Assembly (NCBI GenBank): GCA_905220665.1
Contig: CAJNAR010000014.1
Coordinates: 186,001-250,000 of the forward strand
DNA: 64,000 nucleotides
Direction of reading: 5' to 3'
Source of the DNA: Albugo candida
Lineage: Eukaryota; Oomycota; Peronosporomycetes; Albuginales; Albuginaceae
Shown here: in pieces, positions 35,404 through 47,485 of the stretch
Layout of the letters: every line of letters begins with the position of its first letter
How positions within the stretch are numbered: position 1 is the first letter of the stretch
Notes under the pieces: model-generated
The model's input: only the letters and a program-made list of their open reading frames with translations
Database searches by the model: none
Told to the model about the DNA's origin: nothing
Translations under genes and position numbers: made by a program

Positions 35404-36524
35404 ATGAGTGGCTCCAGATTGCCGATAAATCGCAAGATCGAAGCGCTTGTAGAAACAGCAGGCTGTTGCAGCAATAAGCTAGCAGATGATCCCGATCAAA
35501 TCGTATGCGATGATGAATGGACTTTAGAGCGTGAAGACCTCGCAAAAGCACATTTAAGCAAAGACAAATCGATCATTCCATCCTTTTGGCAACGTACTTG
35601 CACAACACATACTCCTCCTCATCCTATTAACTCTATCTATTAATCAGAAAAATACGAAAAGGAAGCCTCTAAAAACTGGGATAAATTCTACAAGCGCAAT
35701 GCGACCAATTTCTACAAAGACAGGCAGATTTCCAGCGCTTTCCATACAAATTCCGCATTGAAACCATTCTGTCCGTAGACATTACCTCGATATTGTGTTT
35801 CCAGAACTCAAGGCTCAAAGCGATCAAGTAGGCCTCTACTCTCCCCACCTTCTCAACTGATCCATTCCCATGCAAGCCTCGCTACCTTTTGGAAATCGGA
35901 TGCGGCGTGGGGAACGCAGCACTTCCGCTTTTGGAATCCAATACAAATTTGCATATCATCGCTGTGGATTTCGCACCGACTGCTATTGAGCTATTCAAGG
36001 TACCATTTTCCTCGATTCCCTCACTTCCTCATGATTGTGAGTGACAGAAACAATCGCATTTTGAGGAAACGCGATGCACTTTATCGCTTTGTGATGTGAC
36101 CAAAGACGATTTAGCACCGCTACTGCCTTCAGTATGCATTGGAGTCGATTATGCACTGGTTCTCTTTTGCCTTTCGGGCATCCATCCCTCCAAAATGGAC
36201 GCTGTGGCTCGCAATATTTTCAATGCAACTCGACCTGAGGGAAAATTATTTCTTCGCGATTACGGACGATACGATCAAGCTCAGCTCCGATTTAAAGCAG
36301 GACACAAATTGGAAGAGAATTTCTACGCTCGAGGAGATAACACACGAGCGTACTACTTCACCACCGACGAGATCAAGCGTATTTTTGAACAAGCTGGATT
36401 CCACCAAGTGGAAAACAAATACATTCGAAGACAATATATCAATCGAAAGCAACATATCGTCCGATATCGCGTTTGGGTGCATGCAGTTTTCCAAAAACCA
36501 CCAATACACTCCAACTTACAATAG
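35404..36524 (+). CDS. METTL2/6/8-like tRNA (cytosine-3-N) methyltransferase, exon 2-3 junction unclear
   Basis: Recognised exons: 35404..35593, 35648 to about 35725, 35805..35827, 35877..35999 and 36048..36524. The SAM site reads LLEIGCGVGNAALPLL, followed by DFAPTAIELFK, and the C-terminal half has FLRDYGRYDQAQLRFKAGHK, ARGDNTRAYYFTTDEI and RRQYINRK, as in METTL2/6/8. These methylate C32 of serine, threonine or arginine tRNAs in known species. KNWDKFYKRNATNFYKDR is conserved, but the block that should follow (HW..REFPEL) is not readable between 35726 and 35804. No canonical GT donor is found there. This may be a GC-AG intron, a sequence error or a real lesion. It is convergent with IFT70. 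Confidence 0.75.
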
Positions 36525-36630
36525 CAACGAAAGATTTGTGGCTGCCTCCATGCACAATGTACAATACACTCTTCCCGCTTACAATCGAAGCTGTAAGAAG
36601 ACGCGCTTCAGCATTCTCGCCTGCAAATTC

Positions 36631-38663
36631 TCATTCGTAAATACGAATTCTCAACGTAAAGACTCCAAATACCTCAAAGCTTATCGTATGGGAACGAGAG
36701 TTCTCATTCTGATGCATTTCCGCTTCCGTCGACGCGCGTATCTGCTTCCCATGCACATCCACATGATCAAAGAACTCGAGAATCTCATCAATCGTCGAAT
36801 CTCGGATCGTTGTCATCTGTTTGGCTAATGTCAACGCAAGCCCAAGAAAACAGCGTTTCGCGTAGAACCACGTATCCGCTCCAAGTTTTCGGTGGTACGG
36901 CTCCATGCTTTTCATCACGCGACATATTCCAAAGTCGTAATTGTTCTACAGCATGCCCACTCAGCGTACATTCCGTCAAGAGAGAAACATCAGACCTTGG
37001 AGCAGTACAATGTCCCAATAACCAAATTCACAATACAAAGATGAAACAATTGTTTCTGTGGATCGCGTACGGACTCTTCTTCCTCCTCGCGTTCCAATGA
37101 TCGAAGAAGCTCTTCGGCTTTCTCATTATCCGTATTCATCACATAGCAAACACACAAATTGGCCAACACGATCGCCTGCACCTGAAGCAAATTCTGTTGG
37201 TTTTTCTTCACAAAAGGCTCGTAATATTGGATCGCTTGCTCGTATTTATTTCCCTGGAGGAAGAAGACATGGGCCACATTCAATTTCCACGCTTCGTGTT
37301 CCGAACAAAACTCGGCAGTTTGTCGGAATATCTTCTCGACTTGGGTGTAATTCCCGCGTTCCCAATAGATATGCACCTGCGCCATCAGAACTGGAATGAA
37401 TTCCTCGAGGACGTCATCGTACGCTTTCAACGACACTTTGATCTCGTCATTGTTTTGCGCTACTCTCGCGTCTTGGATCCGTTTGGTCAGTTTACGAAGT
37501 CGATCAATGTGTTTGGTAGCCAATTCGTCGTACTTGCGATACGCATCTTCAGGCGATGTCTGTAGCGTCACAGTAGCGTCCATGAAATCGTACAAATCTC
37601 TACTGAGCAATTGGAATGTCAAATGCGTGTTTTCAGCGAGAACATCGGCCATCAGATCGTGGAAGCCGTGTTTGATGTACAAAATGAGAAGATTCGAAAA
37701 AGTCTCCACGGGAAATGGCGGATTTTGAAGGAGAAAATTGAGCTTTTTCAGACCGCCATTGGGATCTACATCCATGTTTATAAGCCCGACATTATGAAGC
37801 GATACAGGATCGAGTTCTTCTTCTGAACGTGGAGGCATATCGAGCAATGCATCACGTGCGCCTTGGGCGTTTTTCATCTCATATTCGATCGCCGCTTTCA
37901 AATTAAACGCTTCGACAAGCGCACTGGAGCGTAAAATGGAGGAATTTCGCACACTTACGACATCGCATGTGGTGTCATTCTTACTTCCAACACTCAATTC
38001 CGGATGTTCTCGAGCTCCTTTTTCAATAATCTCTGCGATCTGACGCATCGCATTACCGAATTGTTTCTGCTTGTAGAAACAGAGCGCCATATTATACGCA
38101 AGATCCGGCTGGTACCCGAGGATTTGTATGGCGTCATGGAATCTCATTCGAGCTTTTTCAAAGTCGCCTTCTTTGAATTCCATGGCGCCGTCAAACACCA
38201 ACGTCGTTGGCTCTTGAGCGATACATTGTTCCAAAATCGAGCGTGTGGCTTTCAGATCGTTTTGTTCGTAATACACAGCCGCATGCAGTAAATGGATTCT
38301 TTGGATGTATTGCTCGCCGTCCAATTGACTCGCTTTCCGCGAAGCGGATTCATATTGTCCAGATTTGTACAGCGCTTGTGCCAGGTACATGTGGTAGTCT
38401 TGGATATCTGGGTAGCTTCTACAGAGCTGCTCGTACATTTCCACAGCCAAAGGGAATTCCTGCATGTGGTAGTAGCAAAAGCCTACAAAGCGCGACATCA
38501 AAATCCAAGACCCAAGATATTGAAAAGTACCTAGCAACGAAAGCGCCGCTCGACTGTGCGCATGCGTCTCCAATTCCATTCGGAGAATCTCTACGGCTTC
38601 CACGTACATTTGGTCGCGGAGAAGAGTGTACACAGTGATCGTATAACTATCGCCACGTTCCAT
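36631..38663 (-). CDS. IFT70: Intraflagellar transport protein 70 (TTC30/DYF-1)
   Basis: Two exons, complement(join(36631..36945,36996..38663)), 660 aa, close to the ~665 aa of animal homologues. The 50-nt intron (GTCTGA to TGTAG) joins LVIGTLYCSK to NNYDFGICRVMKSMEPYHRK in frame. TPR repeats fill the first two-thirds (FCYYHMQEFPLAVEMYEQL, MALCFYKQKQFGNAMRQIAE, HNVGLINMD). As part of IFT-B it carries tubulin-modifying enzymes into cilia. Its presence implies flagellated cells, such as zoospores. The 3' end is 106 bp from the stop of the methyltransferase gene on the other strand. Confidence 0.93.
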
Positions 38664-38763
38664 TTTCAGAGAATAAAAAGACGTTTGGCGCCGACTGACC
38701 GCATTTGCGCTCGAAATAATACATTTTTGGATTCAATTACCCGACAAATTGGCTACCCACGCG

Positions 38764-40473
38764 TCATAATGCAAATACATTGGTGCTCCATCCGTGCTGA
38801 TTCGGTATGAGCTCTAAAACAGAATGGAATGGAATCTCCAAATCGGCGCATTTTTCAATGGGAATTCCGAGAAAATACGAATACAGCACTTGGAGCGTGG
38901 AAATGTGCGAGACCACAAGCACCGGACCCGTATGCTGCTCGATATCGATCAGGATTGGTTCCACGCGGATCATAAGATCAAAGTACGATTCTCCGCCGGG
39001 AAATCGGGTCTTCCACGGATCTCGAAGGAATGCTTCATAAGCGTCCTATACAAACGATCGATCAGCGGTACAAAGTCTCTGCGATACGTCTCAACGTACG
39101 GGCATTTGGTCTTGCATCTCCGACATACTCAACCCATAACACTCGCCTTTATCAAGAGGATTCAACGTCGCTAGCTGCTCGTATCGCTCATGAGATAGAA
39201 ATTGTGCGGTCTCTACCGCTCGTGGAAGTGTGGATGTCATCACCAAACACGGTTCTGTGTACTTTGACTCCATATCCGGATTGGCATGTCGTGTCCGTTG
39301 ACAGACCGCGCAAGTCGCTGTTGGCGCCATAACGGCTTGTGTTCGTTCCTCAACAAAATCGGCTAATTTCTCTGCAAAGGCGACGCCCAACGCACTCAAA
39401 TTCGCCGACCGAGTGGCCACACAAGGATGTTTCGCGATCGAATGAAAGTCTGACTGCACTTCTCTGCAGTGTCCAGCACGAACGAGCCAAATGGGTCGAT
39501 GCTCAATGTGGAAGCTCATCATATACGGCAGAATGGATTTAGCGACATGACCGTATCTGCAGCGAGAAATGTCAATGACACGATCTTCCGAGCGGAAAAG
39601 TACGTACATATTGTTAGCGTGGACTTTGGATTGTAAGTCGAAAAGCTTTATATAACTCAAATTCTCTTCTTCTTCGATCGCTTGATACGCTGCCTCGTAA
39701 TTCTTCATTCGCTGCTTGAGGTCTTGTATCGCATCCTCGACGTTCATACGCGCGTAATCGGGGCTTGATAACACCTTTTCCGTCATATTCGCGTCAATCA
39801 CCGCTTCGTTAGTGCATATACTTTCAATGAAAACCACGTGGACACTCAAGTCATTGGACATTGCAAATTGATCGAATTCTTTCAATAGCATTTGACGTCG
39901 TCTTTTGGTCGTATTGGTAGCATCGAATATAGCGACATCGCCGCCTTTGCATCCGTTTGCACCCAAAAGCCATTTCTGAGCCAATTGTAAGGATTGTTGC
40001 GCCAAATTCTCACGCGCCAAAATCGCTTTTTCATTGTGTGGATCGAAGAACGTATGGTCTTGATTATCGGTGCATACAGACCGACGTAGCTGCCCGACGT
40101 TGAATATACGGCAGCCCAAGCCTTTCCAGCAGAGAAATTTGCATAATTTCTTGGCGATGAACGATTTCCCGCGAGCCGGAAGGCCTACCATTACGAGAAC
40201 GAGCTTATCGGCTGTTTGTGTGAAGATTTTACGCTCGGAAAGCGTACGATTGAAACGTGAATTGCTGCATTTCGGGCGTGTGGTGGTCGATGAGCTGATT
40301 ACGTTTGGAGAATCGATCGCGGTTTTGTGGTGTTGCAAAGAGGAAGCATTTTCGTTAGGCTCCTCTGCTCCAAGTATTGTATTTCGCGACTTATAAGCGA
40401 TGGAAGGTGGAAGATTCAATTGATTTTGTGATTGATGAAGTTTAGAGGGAAGCGAGTTGTTGCAGATTGTCAT
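38764..40473 (-). CDS. 6-phosphofructo-2-kinase / fructose-2,6-bisphosphatase, phosphatase active site altered
   Basis: Two exons, complement(join(38764..39045,39100..40473)), 551 aa. The 54-nt intron (GTACGT to TATAG) restores FPGGESYFDL. Start is ATG at 40473, and the frame upstream opens only with GTG. The kinase half keeps the Walker A loop GLPARGKS (97-104), a NVGQLRR step, FFDPHN and DATNTTKRRR. The phosphatase half begins IWLVRAGHCRE at residues 329-338, where active enzymes have RHGE. The catalytic His is Ala333, although the second His (VSHIST) and ESYFDLMIR are intact. It probably makes, but may not break, fructose-2,6-bisphosphate, an activator of glycolysis. A His two residues on (H335) could partly compensate. 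Confidence 0.9.
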
Positions 40474-40982
40474 GAGTACGTGTTTGGAAAATGGATACCA
40501 CACGGAAATTGACAGTATTGCGAAAAAGTGAGCAGAATGCTTCTTGTTGGATTACTTTTTATCCGTCTGAGAAATAGTTTCAGTGAAGAAGCTTTTATCA
40601 AATGTAAGAGGGCATCGTATTATAAGGGATATGGCATGCCATCTATTCCGCGCGCTGATCTCTTCAGAAATCGAACGAATATGCGTTCTACGATCACGAA
40701 TGGCTACCCACAAACACACGACACTTTACTCGCCACACAACCTTTGCATTGGTACCTTGAACACGCGGTCATAATCGATCGACGTCGTCAACACCCAGAA
40801 ACTCCATTTCGGGTCGAAATTCTGATGGAAGTGAGAAATGCTCATGTCTACGCAAAAGACGCCATCCATCACATCCATGTCACATACAATGTACGCAGAC
40901 TGACGAAAACGCTGTCCTACCGCTCCAACAACCAAAAAATCGGCCAAAGCTCCAAGTAAGCCTTCCGATCGATCTCGAGTCT
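40474..40982. other. Intergenic stretch, no supported gene
   Basis: About 510 bp between two minus-strand genes. Chance ORFs exist on both strands (40528-40959 plus, and a minus frame ending at 40726), but none has a recognisable domain. It should contain the PFKFB promoter and the GCP2 3' region. Confidence 0.4.
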
Positions 40983-43900
40983 TCAGACGGAATAGAAAGC
41001 GTTGTAGTCGAGACGCGTGCACAAATTGGCGAGATGAGCGTTGTTCTAGATCACACAGTATCATAAAAGCGTCACAGATGGAGAATTAGAACGTACTTGA
41101 ATCAGAGATCGTCGTAAAAGCTGCTGCATAAACTCTGCTAAAAGCGTATCAAATTGATGGCCCAAATCGCTTGTCATTCGCACAAATGGATTCTCTGTAT
41201 CTCCATCTTTCTCCGTAAGCGCTCGTTTCACGTCACTTGCGAGCTCTTTGATCCGAGCTCGTCGCATATCGACAGTTGAAGACTCTCTTCTTCGCAACTT
41301 TACAGCTCGTTTCGATGTGCCAATTGTGCTGTTCTTTAACGTCAATCGATACGTTGCGACTAATGCTTCTGCTTCCTCTCGTGCTTTCTTCTCCGCCCGA
41401 CGATCTCTCTCCGCTTCTCTTTCGGCTTTGATCGTTTCTTCGTCGAGAAAGTAAGGTCGTGTAAATCGTTCGATACTGTTGGCAAATGTCATACAAACTG
41501 TCATCAGTTTTGTGAGCACGCGAAGGAGATCGGGATCCGTCAAAAGACATTCTTTGAGACAGCTGTCGAGGTATTCTTCATGGAATTGCATGATATCATC
41601 GACACTTTTCACCTGCAAGAGATCCTTTTCGAAGGAATGAAATCGCTGAGAAACAACTTCCACCATCATATAATACACGAAATTCTGCTGGAAATGGAGC
41701 ATTTTCTGACGTAAACATAACGAAGGACCCAATGCTGAACGTAATCCCAACTCCTTTGTCGATTGATGATTCATCCACGCGTCACACAATCGACGTTCCA
41801 CATGTTTGCAAAAGAATAAATGACGAAATATCATTTGATACTTTTGTAACGCGCTGCATGAAATAATAAGTGAATTTGGCCATTGGACTTTGTAATTGAG
41901 CGTGAAAGCGTCAATGACTTTGTAGCCCAAAAGAGGAATCGATGACGATGAGAATACTGTGAGGGATTCCCGTGGACGCTTTTGGGAGCGTTCGTGAATG
42001 GCTTCCAGTTGAGCGATCAGATTATGAGGTGATAGAAAACATAATAAATCGTCTTTGTACGTGTCCGAAGAGCAGGTCGATGTTTGTAAGGAGAGTTGCA
42101 ATAATGATTCCAAACGCGTCATTGAGATCTCTTTGGCGCGTGAGTTGAGTTCTTCTTCTGCAACATCCATAAAATCCATAAAGAAATCGCCTTGATCCAT
42201 CATAAAATAGTGCTTTAATGAGCGAAATCGTTGACATAAATCGTTTTCTTTGAGATAAAAATCCAGTAGAGTTTTGCTTGCAAAATGATGAGCCTGCTCC
42301 ACTAATTCGTCATACTTTCTATCACTGCTGAAATACGGAATGGGGCATTGGAATGGAATTGCATCGAGTCTTCGGCACGAGCGTAACACATGTAAATACT
42401 TTCCGGCCATTAGGATTTTCTGAGCACAACGTGATAGAAATAATGGAATTTGCGTCTCACGCAATGTGTAGCGGGCTTGCCAGTACGTTGAGTATGGATT
42501 GCTCAAAAGCTCATCTTTCTTAATTCGATCATCACGACGAACCATGAAATCCCCGTACGGATCTTTTATCTCGCCGTAGCATATCCAGCGCTCGACCATC
42601 GTCAGATATGGTTTACTGGCTTTTTCCATGAGGAATGAGAACATTTGATTCGTTCGAGCGTCGCCGGACAATGATGCTTTGACTCGCTGGATTTCTGTGA
42701 GAAGAGCTCCTCCCCCACTGGAAATCGCACACGCGTCTGCCACTTTGCAAAGTATCTCCAACGTTTGAATACTCGGTTGGATTTGATACCAGAGATTCTG
42801 TAGGGAGAAAGCTTTGTCCGAGAATTTAACGTAGTGTTCGAGCTGAGCAATCGCAATGATATACTCCTTGAGCAGTATTTTAAGCGCGGCACTGAACGCA
42901 TGATGTACTTGACCGTATTCGTACCTTGAGAATTTCTCCACAAAGAAATGCAATTTCAAGTACATTTCACCCATACACACACATCGTAGCGCTAATGTGG
43001 CGATAGAAGGATCGACATCCTCTTGATTCAGTGTGAATTTTAAAGTCGTATCCGTCTCTGGAATTTCTTCAAGCTTTAGGTATTGACCTTCGATTCCGAT
43101 GAATATGTACAATAAATCATCGATTATCAGTGTTTCCTGTATCGAAGGTGGAAATGTAGACAGAGTCTGATTCTTTGTATCGTTTTGGTGTTTCGGTGAT
43201 TTCATAAGAGCTTTCGCAGTAAGGTACTCCCGCTCTCGATTCCAGCTTGGCTCATACGGAATCTTGGCTTTCGTCACTTCCCAAACTTGTCGTGTGTCAT
43301 CGATTCCGTCATTTTCGCGATGGAGAGTCACCAGACACGTTTCTGTCACTGATAGAAACAAATCAGAAGTCAGCATTTTCAGCATGACTCGATTACTGGT
43401 CTCTACTATTTCTCCATGTCCCCAATTCAGCGCAACGTCGTCGATTGAATAGAGTTCCTGAGGCTGTTTGCTGACAATTTCATGGGATTCTTTGGAATCG
43501 GAGCTTTGTAGTTTCCATTTTTCGGCGTTTGTAATGAGAGCAATTCGTTTCGCACTTACTTTTTGGCTCACGGAATCGGCTGATAGATAATATCCTTTTA
43601 GTGGCCCGTCACCGCAATATATTGCGACCACATCGGAATAGTGGACGGGCGTGATTTCTCGTCGTGTTTCCGGATGAACAAATGAAAAGATTTGCGATGT
43701 GTTTTCACCAAAGCCGTTGCCGTTTATATCGACTTGTGCGAGTTTGCTATCGCTTTCATTTCGTATCATACGCAGACATTGGAAATTATTGAATCGGATG
43801 TGGATGGGTGCATGGTATAATATCTCGCCTCCGCAACGAGAGACTTCGTGTAATGTGCCGAGCGCATTGGCTTTGGCGGTGGAATGAGAAGCGCTGTGAC

Positions 43901-44153
43901 GTGTTGGATAGTGTTCTTGTGACTCTAGTTTAGGATCGACGGTATTGAGGATATTTAATAGTGCGCGATGCGGTGAAAGTGGTTGGGATGCAAGCGTACA
44001 AGATTTAGTGGAAATGGAGGAAGTTGGTGGTTCGGCGAATTCTGATGAGACACTTGGGGAGAGTGTAGAGATTGAGTGCAGCAGAGTTTGGCGCGATGAA
44101 GGCGACAATGGATCATCGATCACATGATCACGCTCTTGCATATTATTGCGCAT
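40983..44153 (-). CDS. GCP2: Gamma-tubulin complex component 2 (GCP2/Spc97) with N-terminal beta-trefoil-like extension
   Basis: Two exons, complement(join(40983..41045,41097..44153)), 1039 aa. The 51-nt intron (GTACGT to TCTAG) adds the conserved terminus HLANLCTRLDYNAFYSV. GCP-N motifs include LLYIFIGIEGQYLKLEE, FLMEKASKPYLTMVERWI and ILMAGKYLHVLRSC. GCP-C has TLNYKVQWPNSLIISCSALQ and MIFRHLFFCKHVERRLC. It nucleates microtubules within gamma-TuSC at centrosomes/basal bodies. Residues 108-293 precede the GCP fold and show three repeats ending FSF, KWKL and QVWEV with short beta-like strands. They resemble a fascin/MIR-type beta-trefoil, which animal and yeast GCP2 do not have. That domain call is a pattern judgement. 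Confidence 0.9.
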
Positions 44154-44356
44154 ACGACCGCTTTTAGTGTTTTGAATCTTATAGTAGGATTCGCCAAGTC
44201 ATAATAAGGACATTTTCCTCGTTATATATTTATTTTAGGGAGTCGTCGTGTAATTAGCCCCTTTCCTCCATAAATCAATAGCGTTGTGGTCTCTGATTGG
44301 TTAAAACAAATATGACATAATAAATGTAGGATATTGATATCCCGACACTGTTTTTT

Positions 44357-45253
44357 AAGGGAATCGTTATTCAGCACTCACCTTTTCTGTAATCAGCACT
44401 CAGCCTCCATTACTTAATAGATTAGTCGCCTCTGATTGGTTGAAATAAGTATGACAGAATAAAAAAAGTAAAATTACGGGAATCATTATTCAGCCCCCAC
44501 CCTCCATAAACTAATGGCAATTGTAGCTTCTGATTGGTCTGAATAGATGCAACGGAATAACTAAAAAATATACAAGTCACAATGTTGTCTCCTTCGACTT
44601 CAGTTTACCTGTAGGCTTGACGACATCTACAGTGGGCTATCCTTGCGACCATGCTTTTCGTCATCAAATAATGCCACAGTATGCCAAGGATTTTTATTAT
44701 CCTTGGTGGCTGGTACAGCCAATGTCAGTTCATATTAAGGCTGGGACCATGCCAATTAAAATTGGGATAGCATTGAAGAGCATTGCTGATGGGTGTCAGG
44801 ATGCTTCCAATCATCGTAAGCGAGTGCTCCTAGACTAAATCTAGGCAGTCCCAGGAAAAAGATTGTGACCCTGTGCAAGCGCGCACGCGTGGTAGACCAT
44901 CGAGCTCAACGCAGCGACTTGATCGTAGTTTGAGCATGTTACTGCTGCTTGATGCTCCTGTGCATCAGTAAAGATGTCGGATCTAACAATAGACAGGCCA
45001 CACAGTGCCAGAATCTGCCGTCAAGAAGCACCAACAGCACCAAGAACACCTGCATCACTAGATTTACATAAAGACTTCGATTAAGTAGTATAAAATTTGT
45101 GGAAACCGAAGATTTTGTCTGACTTTTTTTTGTTTATTCAGTTGCGTTAATTCAGACCAAACAGAGGCCTCGTTTACCAATTAATCTATTAATTTGTAGA
45201 GGGTAGGGGGTCTTTGAAGAAGCGTTGGAGGCTGAGGAACGATTCCCAAAAAA
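44357..45253. mobile_element. Non-autonomous MULE-like element A with tandem terminal repeats
   Basis: The right end (about 45145-45253) is the inverted complement of the left end. GGGAATCGTT and TCTGATTGGTTGAAAT-type blocks occur inverted, ending with AACGATTCCC at 45243-45252. The left end repeats as two or three tandem copies (about 44240-44320, 44357-44460 and 44477-44570), each with a CCTCCAT run and a TCTGATTGGT block. Inside, frame 44617-44838 reads VGYPCDHAFRHQIMPQ and a WWL motif, a relic of the SWIM zinc finger of Mutator-like transposases that is also seen in element B. The element is about 0.9 kb and cannot encode a transposase. Confidence 0.7.
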
Positions 45254-45358
45254 AGAAAATACTACTGCTATACAATTTTAATAAAATTGCATTGCGCCTA
45301 TCAAAATAACCAACAAAAGGTCAATTCTGCTGCTTTCATACAGTACGCACGAGCAAAA

Positions 45359-45551
45359 TGTTAAACCTTGGTGCTGTTACGACAGACACGACACAGGGAA
45401 GCGAGCTGAAGCACGGTCTTTAGTTTACAATACAAAAGTGGCACATTCATTTATTATAATTCTTCAGCTAAAAACGAAACGCCTCGCTACAATACAACAA
45501 TGTTATGTAGTCCACGCATTTCCATATGGCTTCGTCATCATTTCTTCAACA
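45359..45551 (-). repeat. LTR of copia-2 (3' LTR in element orientation)
   Basis: Starts TGTTAAACC and ends TCAACA. It shares the blocks listed for the whole element with the LTR at 49100-49256, but has an extra A/T-rich insertion before AACGCCTCGC. Confidence 0.8.
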
Positions 45552-45594
45552 TATTCCACAAGTGCTGAGTTCGTCGCTGTCACCGAGTATATCG

Positions 45595-46107
45595 TCAACA
45601 TAGACACCAGCCACAATAATCTCTCCCCACGTGTTTTCGGTACACGCACATATCGGTTAGGCAATGTGAAAATCCCAAACTTTCCATCTTCTTATGGAGT
45701 AATTCGCTCCACAACCGCCCCGCTTGTTTTAACTCATTCAAGGCCTTCTTTAGTTCCAATGCGAGCTCACTCACACGACTTGACTCTAACTGAGCAATAA
45801 CACCATTTTTATCAATATCCATTCCCTTTGAAATATGCAAGTAAATGCTCAAATCCGATTCTTTCTCGGCCTTAACGTATGCATTTGAAATTTCGCCGTG
45901 TTTGGCTGGCACACGCCACTTTCAAGAGAGTGCCAATATTAGCTTGACGCTTGACATGTCTATGACCGCCTCAGAAGTAATGATGTACTCCTGACCAAAC
46001 ACTTGCTCATTTCCACAGGCCACCAACCGGGCCTTAAATCGCTGGAAATCACCGTTCGCGTCTATTTTTTGTTTTGTAAAACCACTTTGTATGCAGCATT
46101 TTTGCAC
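45595..46107 (-). pseudogene. copia-2 reverse transcriptase, N-terminal half
   Basis: Frame 46107-45922 has FKARLVACGNEQ, the usual start of copia RT. Frame 45912-45595 continues with AKHGEISNAYVKAEKE and LKQAGRLWSELLHKK. The frame change lies near 45915. The YVDD-containing part is not present before the LTR, so a deletion removed it together with RNase H. Confidence 0.7.
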
Positions 46108-46799
46108 CGTCCGGTAAACGAGCTACATTCCAGACGCTTTTTTGTTCCAGTGCACTAAGCTCTTCCCGTATCGCCACCTTCTACTGTTCCTTTTGAGTAC
46201 TTCACATCGCTTGACCAAATTTTTGTGGATCTGTATCCCGCATGAGGTTGGCAACACCTGCTCCGATATCTTCACTCAATATCTTCGTACTCTGCACATT
46301 TTCTTTAGTTGAATTTGAGCGCGTTACCTGCTTTTCTCTTGTCCAGCTCGCATTGTTTTTCTTGGCGTTGGATGTCTCATCTTTCTCATCGGTTGCTTCA
46401 TTCTTCTTGTCTTGCACTATGTCCTGATTTATCTGATTGTCCTGCTGTTTGTTGCCAAGAGTCTCGATGTTTTCACGAGTTGCGTGGTGATCACTACGCG
46501 TTCTTTCGGCAATCGAACGCGGTATCCATTAGTCGTATCTCCAATGCCATAAATTGCACCACGCTGGCCCCGTTGCGCAATGGGTTTCTTTCGTGGGTCA
46601 CAAAAAACTGTGCAAGGGGGTCCAAAAGTAACAATCTCGCCGAGTGTAGGTGTGGCATTCGTCAGAAACTGTAATGGTGAAACTCTGCCAGGGTTCGCAT
46701 TTGTGGGTGAGCCGTTTATGATGTATGCCGCATATTGAACTGCGTCTCTTCAAAGTTAAAACGGCAATCCACACTCAAAAATCATGCACATGGCCATAT

Positions 46800-47405
46800 T
46801 CAGAATGGTTTGATGCATTCTCTCAGAATTTTTGTTGCTTGCTGATTCTTCGCCTCACTGCGTTGCCTGGCCACACCGGTTTTCTTGCAGAACAAATGAG
46901 CGTTCTCATATTCTCCACCCGAATCGGTTCGTAAAACATGAATTTTGCAATCGAATCGTTTATCAAAATAAACCAGAAAAGTCTCAATTTTTTTTGCAGC
47001 AGCATCTTTTGTCTTGGCCAAAAAACCTGGACGTAAATACGTTTGTAATCCACAAAATTTACCATGTACCGGTTTTCAAGTCGATCTCTCGGTTTAAGTG
47101 GGCCCTTTATGTCAGAGCAAACAACTCCACACCAATGCGTTCAATTGGAGAGTGCTCACCCGAACCAAACTTGGCCTAACGATTCAGCTCTGCTTTCCTT
47201 GAGTACAGGTCAGACAGTTTCCACGACTGTGATCCGTAAGCATGATTCCAGACGCAGAGTCTTTGGCTAATCGTTCGACAGCACCGTAATTAGGTGTCCC
47301 AATCTTCTGTGAAACTTCATCAGTGATTCCTTTGAACTGCACTTGTAAAATCATTTGGATATTCGAAATGTCCCTCAACGATCGCCTGAATGACGTCACG
47401 AACAT
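46800..47405 (-). pseudogene. copia-2 integrase region
   Basis: Frame 47405-47184 ends with a SRGNCLTCTQGKQ segment of the GAG-pre-integrase domain. Frame 47021-46800 has the central integrase motif with LRTDSGGEYENAHLF. An internal frame break sits between them. Confidence 0.7.
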
Positions 47406-47485
47406 GGGAAAGTATTCGGTGAATTTTGGCCTTCACAACGAGTACATTTATCATCAGATCGACATCAAAAGCAACATGTTTGCCA

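Noticed and set aside
40528..40959. Plus-strand ORF of 143 codons
   Set aside because: No domain, and it lies opposite the intergenic region between two confident minus-strand genes. Composition is not protein-like.
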